A stretch of DNA of 64,000 nucleotides from Diploscapter coronatus (Eukaryota > Nematoda > Chromadorea > Rhabditida > Rhabditidae). Location: positions 85,893,201 through 85,957,200 of the forward strand of contig OZ038422.1 in the NCBI GenBank assembly GCA_964036155.1, written 5' to 3'. Shown here one piece after another: positions 24,534 through 33,700 of the stretch. The position numbers were made by a program, and so were the translations under genes. Under the pieces are notes generated by a model. It was not told where the DNA came from. It saw nothing but the letters and a program-made list of their open reading frames with translations, and made no database searches. Each line of letters opens with the position of its first letter. The stretch's first letter is position 1.

Positions 24534-25860
24534 AACACGTGATAGGCAATCAATATCCTAGTTTCAGAATCTGATATCGAGATTTTTGGAGGGTCCTTAA
24601 TTTTCGAGATGCCGAGATCTCAATATTCAAAAATCGCGATTTTTGAGGGTTTGGGGAAAAAGTTTCCAACTACAAAGTTTGAGGAAGAAATCCAAAGAAT
24701 ATCATACAAAAACAATTCACCATGATTATCAATTAGTAAACCGACCAGATGGGTCAGAAAAAAGTGACCGAAAATTTCTAATCTATAATTTTGACATTCT
24801 GACATTTTTATTTATATTATGCTTTGTACCCATCTTAATAAAAGAAGAGTAAATTTTTAATATCTCACTATTCCATTCTAACTAACCCTGGCAAAAGATA
24901 ACGAAAGGATGCCTTTCATACTTGTAAGAATATTTACGGGAGATTATAAACTATAGCCTTTTCAGACAGGATTTCTTTTTATTTGGCTGCCTTTTCCTGG
25001 CAAAGAAGGCATCTCCTTCGTTCTTCATCTTTCGCCTTTCGATTCTCTCTTCAAATTCTTATCACTTCTTTGTCATTATCCTTTTCCCTAAATCTCTCAT
25101 CAAATTAGCCGATGGGCAGTCGTAAGTTAGACTGCAGACGACTGAAAAGAGAAGAAAGGCTGATATTCTCTTCTAGCCAGAAGAATTAGATCTTTGTCAG
25201 AAACTTTGAATGGCATAATGTCTCAAAGTGAATACGCCCTAGTGTTCAAACCACCAATCTGAATGGATCGACAAGGATCAGCAGTCGTGAATTGCCGATT
25301 CGTGTAAGGTAATATACAGATCCGTATATTGCCTAATATGGATCAATAGGTTTAATGTTGAAGTCGCATCATTAAATAAGTTACAAATTATTGTAGATTT
25401 TGCGGTAATTGCATTTAACGCTACTTCGTCACATTCTACGAAATAGCGTGGAGAAAAGATTCCCTTCCCTGACTATACAAGTCATATGGCGAAATGACGA
25501 ACAATCCAAATGGCTGATTTTGCAGATTCGTAAAAGGTAAAACATTTTCAAATGAAAGTTACGACATGTTCATATTGTGACGTTGCGGCATTTTCAAGTT
25601 GCCGCTGCATTCTTGCGGAAAGGGCTGTCTGCAATTTCACTTTCGAATTTGATGGGTTGATAACCCGCTCAAGAAGGCAAGAATCGATCCTTTCTTATTC
25701 CTCTGCCTTTATCAGAAAAAGGAAAATAATAGCAGAATAAAAAGAAAATAATGATAGATTTGAATCAAATTGAAGAAAGAGGGAAAACCAGATTAAAATA
25801 ACGCTATATGCTGAGAGATATGCGTATATAAAAGTGAGTGACAAAGACATTGGCTACTGA
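24534..25860 (+). repeat. Long dispersed repeat, copy A
   Basis: About 1.3 kb matching 48169-49716 in the same orientation. Copy A lacks an internal block of roughly 260 bp present in copy B. Both end in a conserved GTATATAAAAGTGAGTGACA. A 62-codon frame starting at 25552 (MKVTTCSYCDVAAFSSC...) is open in both copies but contains no domain I know. It is probably a mobile element or a duplicated gene fragment. Confidence 0.75.
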
Positions 25861-25960
25861 TCATCATGGTGTGGTTTGTTTTTCATTTTAAAAAAATTAT
25901 CGTATGCAGAATTACGGTAGCTTGAAGTTTTGACAGATCCGATCTCGGAAAAAATTCATG
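25857..25960. repeat. Inverted copy of the 12.34-kb repeat
   Basis: Reverse complement of about 12340-12425, with scattered substitutions and small length changes. Confidence 0.6.
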
Positions 25961-26619
25961 ACTTTCTCATTTGTAGACCAAATCAAATGGGGTTTTCAGA
26001 ATTGGATAGCCCATGAAAACTCTACAAATAATGTAACTACGACCACCTGCTACGATCAATGATTTTCCGCCAAAAATTTTATTTTCGAAAATGTGGCCCT
26101 GGCCGACTGCAGTTTTTCATTTTTTTTACCCAAGTTAGAGTCCGATACCCAAGCTGGAAATTGGCTTATTTTGTAGAGAATTAAATTTTACATTTGAATA
26201 TGTAAAAATTTTTGGAAAAAAGGTATTCGAAATCACGAAAAATGCGTCTGAACGCATAAAATCAGGGTAATTATTTCATAGCGTCAACTTTGACTCCCCA
26301 CAACTTTCTTATTTCTGGACCAAATTAAATGATTCTTTTTTTTATTTTGTAGATCGTGAGTAGGAGAATAAAGTAAAAGTATAAAGAGCATTTTTCAAAG
26401 TTATTTTTGGCGAAAAAAAATTAGCCTAAGTTACCCTATATACTCATACTACGTTTACGCGTAAATGACATTGGAAAAATTCGTCCTTCCAGTATGTTGC
26501 GTAGATGGACATGGTGAACAACTTTCGTTCCAGGACTGATCTCAGATTAATTACCGTTTGAGTTATAGAATTTTTTGAAGTACGATGGCCAATTTCAGCA
26601 TAATGTCCTTTTATACATT

Positions 26620-26885
26620 ATTTTCAAAAATTCATAGCTCCATGTGTGTGTGTACATTCTAGAATAAGTTCTGGAACAAAAGTTGTTCAACTTGGAGAGT
26701 TCTACAAGATCTCATGAAAACCTCCAACGTTAATTCACATTACACTTGTAAGCACAATACGGGTATATGAGGTAAATTAGGATAATTTTACCTACCAAAA
26801 TAATTTTAAACGTTCTCTTGTTATTTTTACATTGTTCCACTACTCAAGATCTACAAAATAAAAAAATAATCATGAAACCTGGTCT
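26620..26885 (+). repeat. Dispersed repeat, copy 2
   Basis: Same-orientation copy of 12040-12300. Here it lies upstream of the shortened pseudoprotease copy, whereas at 12 kb it lies downstream of the intact gene. Confidence 0.75.
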
Positions 26886-26943
26886 GATACACAGGAAATA
26901 TGAATTTTTGAAGAATTTTCATCAGCCATTTGCTTAGTATTTT

Positions 26944-27212
26944 AAGGTGGTCTAGCGCAATGGCTGTGTGTTACTGCCTACAGCTAGGGCTCAAGTTCGC
27001 CCCCTGCTTCCACCCAAACCAAGGAGGTTAAGAAATGTTGGTAGTGAATAAAACCACGGAAAATTAGCATAAAATCCTTCGGCTGTTGCACACAACAAGT
27101 CTGTCCTCGGGCCGGGACACACTAGTCTTGTGTGGCTAGGATAGGCCGACTGTCCCATTACGGGCTGAGGGTAACCAACCCCACCTAGTGGAACAAGGCT
27201 AGAAAGAAAAAA
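26944..27212 (+). mobile_element. tRNA-derived SINE-like element
   Basis: The head TGGTCTAGCGCAATGGCT resembles an RNA polymerase III A box. About 35 nt later GGCTCAAGTTCGCCCCC resembles a B box. A GC-richer body follows (GGGCTGAGGGTAACCAACCC) and the element ends in an A-rich tail. It does not fold as a complete tRNA gene. Flanking target duplications are unclear. Confidence 0.6.
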
Positions 27213-27215
27213 ACT

Positions 27216-27515
27216 TGTATTTCATAAAATATATCTTTTTAGATTCCTTCTGCTATAGATATGAATCCTATAAAGGGGAATCCGGCTATTGGATTTAGAT
27301 ATTCACGGTGTCGAAGCTCTTTGAATTCATCGATACTATTTTGATAGTTCTACGAAAACGATCGCTCATTTTTTTGCACTGGTAAAATCGTTATTAGTTA
27401 TTGGCAATAGTAAAAATAATGAGTATGAATACAAATTTCTCAAATACTTTCTGAACTAGATTTCAGCATCAGATTTAATTCGTCAGATGTGAATTTGATA
27501 GCAAAATTGTAGACA
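27216..27515 (+). pseudogene. Dead copy of an ELO elongase exon
   Basis: The segment matches about 62738-63045, including exon 3 of the elongase gene and its flanking introns. The reading frame is broken: TGG-ATT-TGG of the parent reads TGG-ATT-TAG here, and other residues are changed. No other elongase exons are present. Confidence 0.85.
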
Positions 27516-27905
27516 TTTAGCTGTATCCCAAACGTCCTGAACCAATTCGCGTTGCTCGTCTTCCTTTAAGCAACAGCCTCTCGAGTCTCGCTTGGCAACC
27601 AGTCGATATTGAGAATATGCAGGACGCCAAGTCAGTCAGAAAGGATAATTCAAGATGCTCGGATGCTAAGGTGGAAAATGTTGTTCTAACAATAAAGAGA
27701 AAAAAAAACTATTTCAGACAATGAGATTCGCCATGTTCTACGACAACACGATGGCTAGATTGATCGAAAAGGCAGATCGCATCGGCATTCTGGCGACTTT
27801 CGAAAGATGCACATACAATACCTATGCTCTCCAGTAAACTGACTGATTGTTTGTACTTTCTAATAATTTTATTCAATAAACTTGAACAAATTTAAAAAAT
27901 AAACA
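27516..27905 (+). pseudogene. Internally deleted copy of the pseudoprotease gene
   Basis: It starts within exon 4 of the 10.4-kb gene and runs to AATATGCAGGACGCCAAGT. It then jumps straight to the exon 6 text after CCAAGTCAGTCA and continues through the last intron, last exon and poly(A) signal. Exons 1-3, exon 5 and parts of 4 and 6 are missing. The last exon is almost unchanged and still open. It is unlikely to make a folded protein. Confidence 0.85.
27868..27880. terminator. Back-to-back poly(A) signals
   Basis: TTTATT and AATAAA lie a base apart, giving a signal for the minus-strand orphan gene and one for the plus-strand pseudogene in the duplicated tail. Confidence 0.5.
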
Positions 27906-27951
27906 TTAGAAAAAATACACCGAAACTAAAAGAAAATCTGGCAACATTGAC

Positions 27952-29248
27952 CTATTTGCTTCGGGGAATGAAGACAGTCGGCTTGAAGTCCTCATCTTCC
28001 TCATTTTGTCCATATGACTTGAACTCGTGGTAGTGGACGGTTGTATTGAGGATCTTGATCGTCGTTCGCTTGATGCGATCCTCAACTGGCACCGATTCTG
28101 CGAGGTTGAACTCGCCGACCTTCACGAAATCAGTGCGGGAATTGCCCTGAAAATAAAAGAAGAAAAGTGATTTTGAAAGTTGTTTGAGTAAAGCACAAAC
28201 CGCGAATTGCATAGCCAGCATCTGGATGTTCTGGTGATTGCAAATCGAGAAGAGAAGTTCTCCCGCCTTGCGAGAAACGGTGTACTCGTTGACAGTATCC
28301 CTGCTCTTGAGCATCAACGGAGAATCGCTAGGCAGATCCAGGATGATGTGAGCTGCGACGTTGCCACCAGAAGCCCTCAAATCAACCAAGTAAGTCTCAA
28401 GGACTTTTCTGTGAATACGCACTTGGAAATAGCGTCCACGAGGCTGATCGCCGCTCCGCTCTCGCCATAGTTGTTCTGGCCGGTCATGACGCTGATGAAT
28501 TCCGCAGTTAGTGGCGAATCGACGAGAGCGACGGCCAGTGTGAAGGTCTCATCCGACACAACTCCTTTTTCATCCACAGTTGCGTACACCCACTCGACGC
28601 TTCTGAAATGATCATTCTCCGCGAAAACCCCTTTAAACCTACTTTGGCTTCTCCCAATCGGGGTAGGAACTGTTCTCGTCCTTCATCGCGTAGTGCTCGA
28701 TGATTTTGGTGAGCGATCTCGCGTTTCTGGCCTGCTTGAATGCAAATCGAATATCCCAGAGCATCATGCACATCTCAGCTAAAAAACTGGCGTATTCCTT
28801 TTATTTTGAAATCTTAATATACTCAAAGAATTGGACTCCTTCAGAATGGACTTGATTGCCTTCTGCAAGCCCACGCTTTCACCCTCGAGAAGACGGTTGA
28901 GTTCCTGGAATTTATATTTGAAAGTGGGATTTATTTAGCGATCACTTACATTCTCCAATGGGAGTGGCTCCTTTTGCAGAATGGAAATAGCAAATTCCAT
29001 CTCAGCGCTGAATCTTCGCGTGTCCTTCGAGATTCCGAAGGCAAGAGTCTTGAGATACTGAAATTGCTCTAAAGTCGGGCTCTCAATCGAAAGCACCAGG
29101 TTCTTGAACGCTTCGGTGATCTTCGACTCGCCAATATCACCGGGTTTGGTGTAGTTCTGAACATTTTATTTGATCATTGACTCGTTATTCGTCTTGCCTT
29201 AATGATGGAGTCAGAAGTGACGACGACGCTCTTCAGAACCCGAGCCAT
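27952..29248 (-). CDS. Protein of unknown function, 341 aa
   Basis: Exons on the minus strand are 29248-29198, 29156-28950, 28904-28823, 28778-28643, 28602-28423, 28375-28201 and 28146-27952, closing in frame. There is no signal peptide or membrane segment. The first half is helical and acidic/basic, the middle reads SVEWVYATVDEKGVVSDETF with beta-like character, and the C-terminus is Glu/Asp-rich ending in PRSK. I recognise no family. Intron 1 starts with GC (AAG|GCAAGA). The start MARVLKSVVV has a good context, but the frame stays open upstream to 29467. Its 3' end is fused to the duplicated tail of the pseudoprotease copy. Confidence 0.7.
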
Positions 29249-29619
29249 GGCAGCAGTAGATCGATAGAAATTTAGAGCGATGTGAACAGTGGACAAATGA
29301 ATAAGTGAAAGTGAGGGAAAGAACAAATTAGCTCGACCCAGTAGCCGCAACTTGTTGGGATCTCTGGATAATGTCGCTATCGAGCTAGTTGTTGCCTTCT
29401 GGCTAACGATCACTAACCGAGACACGACCATCGGCACCATTTTACGATGCACTCCGCCGTGCTTCAAGACGAATCTTGCACACTCAAATTTACAGTCTGA
29501 CCAATCTTATTGGTGCTTTGGATCGACAATATTTCTTTTTTGAAGATAAATTTATTCCGAACTAGAACAGAAATAACGACAAAACTCACAAAAAATCTTT
29601 CAATTGAAATAACTTGAGA

Positions 29620-29770
29620 AATGGCTATTTGGAAACCATAAGCGCCCTTAAGTCATTGCGAAATAGTGTATGGCTAGGGGAGGGTGTCAGACGGTACGGG
29701 CTTCTTTTCCAACATTGACTAGTTCGCATAACTTGGAGGCTTATAGTTTCCAAGTTGCCCCTGAAAAACG
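29620..29770. repeat. Inverted-repeat element of the GGAAAC family
   Basis: GGCTATTTGGAAACCATAAG faces CTTATAGTTTCCAAGTTGCC. The inner part has ATTGCGAAATAG. Same family as the copies in the fat-2 and GDSL introns. Confidence 0.5.
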
Positions 29771-29871
29771 CTCTTGCTTTCAGATCTAATATTTGACTTG
29801 GGTGCTGTTGGCTTGAGCCGGGGAAGCCTCAAGATGTTTCTTTCCCTGACGAAGTCTTCCCGGGTAATGTT
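29771..29871 (-). other. Isolated exon-like fragment
   Basis: Directly after a TTTCAG on the minus strand, about 34 codons read NITREDFVRERNILRLP and on, with coding-like composition. The open frame runs into the adjoining inverted repeat. It may be a gene remnant or an exon split by insertion. No partner exon was found. Confidence 0.25.
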
Positions 29872-29879
29872 CTGAAAGT

Positions 29880-30769
29880 CGAGGTCATATTTAATTAGCA
29901 CGAATTTCTGACAAAATTTCGCATATTTGATTTTAGTTTGAAGTTTCAAATTTTCGCTGCGAACCCCCCTCAAATTGGGCCAATTTTGTGGCGCGAAAAC
30001 TGTCGAAATTCCCTCTCGCTTTGAATCGAGGGCCTAATGGATTAGTGATAATGAAAAGAGGATGATGAGGATATGAGGCTATAAAGGGATACGAATAGAC
30101 AGTTCGAAACAAAAACCCAGTAGCGGATTTACAGGTATCAAAAGATACTCAAATCATTGAAATAGAGCTGGAATCTACATTAAGAGATGTGGAAAATCAC
30201 AGAAATAGTTATAAATCTATCAAGTTAATATCGCAGCACGAAAAATTAACGGGTGAAATAGTGTGTAACTGGTGAGATAGACCCGAAATAGCGAATAGAT
30301 TTGAGAGTAACAGGAAAAAAATCTCATAAAGAAGAGATTGAAGCAATTGCAAGAGCCCAGGGCGCGAAGGAACCAGCGAACTCAAATTTTGATGCCACTA
30401 CGTTGAGCCGCTCACTTTTTCCACTTTTTTCCGTATCTCGTTTTCTCCCATAATTTTCAGCGCATTGAATTTAATCGAATCGAACTAAATTCTTTATAGA
30501 TACGTCACATAATTTCCACCAATTATTATTAGATTCGTCGCTCTTTCATTTGATTCCTAATTTCGAACTCATTTTGCACAACTGTTCGATATTTTCGTAT
30601 ATAAGTCCATTTTAAATACCGTAATCACCGAACTTTTCTTAGAATTTAAATTATTTTCTCCTATTACATTTTATTCGTAATTTTTACACAATTTTGACGA
30701 TATTTTCATATTTAGGACCCGAGAATTTTGGGTTTCAGAAAATTTGTGGTCTTCTGGCGGGGCGTCGCT
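29880..30769. other. Intergenic region
   Basis: AT-rich; it should contain the promoter of the large mucin gene. No exon or RNA gene is supported. Confidence 0.4.
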
Positions 30770-33700
30770 ATGCTACGATGGTTAGCGGCCCTTCTGCTGG
30801 TGATAATTCCGATCAGCAATGCACAATACTGTACGAAAACGACAGTTCCGACATGTATGGGTTTCATGCAATTAGCATAGTTGCTTTGAGTAAATTTCTT
30901 TAAAAACAATCAATTCGATCATTTTCCATCTCGTAATCTCATTTTCGTGCGATTTCCTTTTTGAAACACTTCCATTGAGCTCACATTTCTCAATTAATCC
31001 CTTTTCCAATATCCAATATATGATGAGATTCTCACATCTCGAGCGAACGAAAGCGGATTACTGTAGCATTTTTGGTTTAATAATGAGATTGAAAACTAGA
31101 GAATGTCATAAAATCGATAAACTTGATGAAATAACAATTAACTTTCAGCAACATCTGAGAGCACAACAGTATCATTTGAATGTGAGTGATAAGATGGAAC
31201 AGGAATTTTGTTAAATAAGGCATTCTAAGGGTCCACGACAACAGAATCAACGACAACCACGTACGCGCCTACCACAACAGAGGATTCAACAACGACGGTG
31301 ACGAGCACATCAGGTACACCTTTCATGCTATAGCGATCGATAAATTGTGGCAAAATAAATGATGATGACTTTAATGAACCAATCACAGCTATAAATTTGG
31401 TAACATTTACAACGATTCAGACAGAATATTTTGGGATGCCAATCTAAAGATTATACAATGCAAATTTTGCATATTCAGATCTTTGTCATTTTTGCCTAAA
31501 TTGTTGGTACTTATCATTTACTCATGCATAATGTTGCCTATTGAAAACTTTACTTAGAATCAACAACGACAACCCCTGACGATACCACGTCCACTCAGGT
31601 CACAACGACGCAGACGGACTCCACAAGCACTGAGCCTTCAAGTATCATGAAGCTAAAAGGCTTCGAAAGTAATTATGTTGATTTAGCGTCAACCACCCCT
31701 GCGAGCACAAGCACAGAAACAACAACGACAAGCACGGAGACGACAACGACAACAACAACACGCGATCCTAGTTGAAATATTGCCCATTGTGGCTTTTGTC
31801 AGAAAAGTGAATTTTAGCTGCAACGTACGCGGCCACAACAGTTCCCTTCCAATGGTGGACAACGTTCATGCCAACGACCGAGCAGGAAACGACAACCGGC
31901 TCCACCACGACGGAAGACGCTACCACGACGGAAATGAGCACGAGCAGCGGTGATTTCGCTAAGAAAGTAATTGAGCGGAATAATGTTTTCAGAGCCAACA
32001 ACCACGGCCAGCTCCAGCAGTGCAAGCACAAGTTCGGCCGGTACGATGAATCATGAAACTAATAATTTCTAGAGTAAATTTTTTTCAGCGGCATCGACAA
32101 GTTCAGCTGCAGTTTCTACCAGCACCAGCAGTGCAAGCACAAGTTCGGCTAGTAAAAATTAGAAAGAATGATATCTCAATTTGTGACCTCTTGTAGTTTT
32201 TACCAGGTGAAAAATCGGGTAAAAACCACAATAGGCCAGAATACGTTTCATCGATGTGAGAATTCCGCGTAAGGGGCACAATAGTTAACCGCCAATAGTA
32301 CTTACCTCGTATTGTACCTGCTTTCTGTAGTAAAATTTGCAAGAAATTCACTATGACGCTAAAAAATTCTAAAAATATCATCTACAGGCTCAATAGGTAG
32401 CTCACAACTTAATTTTTGGAACTCGCGCTTTCATATCTTCGAAAGTGGCAGCTTAGCGAGCAAAAATGCCATCATTGGTTTTGTGAACACCCACCTTTAA
32501 AATTTTCAATTCTAACTGAAAGTCTGCAGATGCCTGAATATTCTATTTACAGCCTCTTGTTCATCATGTCCCCAAGAAATTCCGCTGGTGTCATCAGTGA
32601 GTAAAATTACAATTGAATCTAATATTAATCCTTTATATTTATACTCGTTATTCCAAGCGACTTGATATGCAGCTTGCCAAACCGTATGGTTTCTTATTTC
32701 TTTAATATAAGCAACTCGTATCGTCAGTCTAGGGAGCCTGCAATTTAGAGAGAAGAAATTCCATCTATGAAGGAAGGGGGCATAACGATTCAATACTCAT
32801 TCATATTCATATAGCATCTAGTTCAGTCGCGAATGCATTGTGCTATTCATTTCGATAGATGGAATTGGCTAAAGAGTTCGACTTTCATCACTTTTACAAA
32901 TAGTCTTACATGAAGAGAAATAGTGAAGATAAAAGAAACTGCGGTTTGGCTAGCTAAGTTAGCAAGTTGTTTGAAGCAGAGGGTATATGTAGTTCGAAGA
33001 TATAATGGGATTGAGATTTAGACAACTCAATGTTCTTCACTACCTGGCGTGGTTAGCAACAATTATCACGTAATAAATACAACGTACGATGGCATCTGCC
33101 GGTATGCAATAATGCTTTTAATACATATTTTCTTCAATATAAAAGTTGTTAATTACAGTCGAAACATTTTGTGTGATGACCCAGGTGCGAAACCATTTGT
33201 TCACTATAAGAGTTCTAATAATTGCGGATATAATGCTAATGCTAATAATACGTGGCGACTGGACTGCAACAATGGTGACTGGATCACTAACAATCTAGTT
33301 GGCGCGTGGGAGGCTGTGGACGAAATTGGCTGTTATGTGCCAGGTATTTGATTTAAAGGAAGTATCATATGTTGACAGATATTTTGAAAATGTCAATTTT
33401 ATACTCAGAAATATCTGCTCCAACAAAAACAACTCCACCTACATAACAGCGTAATCTACTGTTTTTATTTGCAAGCATTGTGATCTTGCTGCACAATATT
33501 GACATTTAATTTTGAATTTTTTCGCAAAAGTCACATACCAATTTTGAAGAAGGCTTCATTTTTGTCAAGTTTCGAACTCTCCACTGAGGGCAAAATGAAT
33601 GTTAGTCAACGCGCTTATGTACTATTCAACGGAGTTATTGAAAAGAGTTTCCCTTTTTCGTCGATAAACAATGTCGCCTTTCCCGAAGCCTCTTGTAGTT

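Noticed and set aside
25552..25740. 62-codon Cys-containing frame as a gene
   Set aside because: It occurs in both copies of a dispersed repeat, has no signal peptide, domain or splice partner, and is better described as part of the repeat.
26944..27030. A functional tRNA gene
   Set aside because: A- and B-box-like motifs are present, but the arms do not form a complete cloverleaf and a long body with A-rich tail follows.
28377..28422. Frameshift in the orphan minus-strand gene
   Set aside because: Two overlapping frames suggested one, but a 47-nt GT-AG intron from 28422 to 28376 restores a single frame.
33049..33343. Independent small gene around the Cys-rich piece
   Set aside because: It lacks its own signal peptide, and its exons join in phase with the upstream CSSC exon and the mucin exons.
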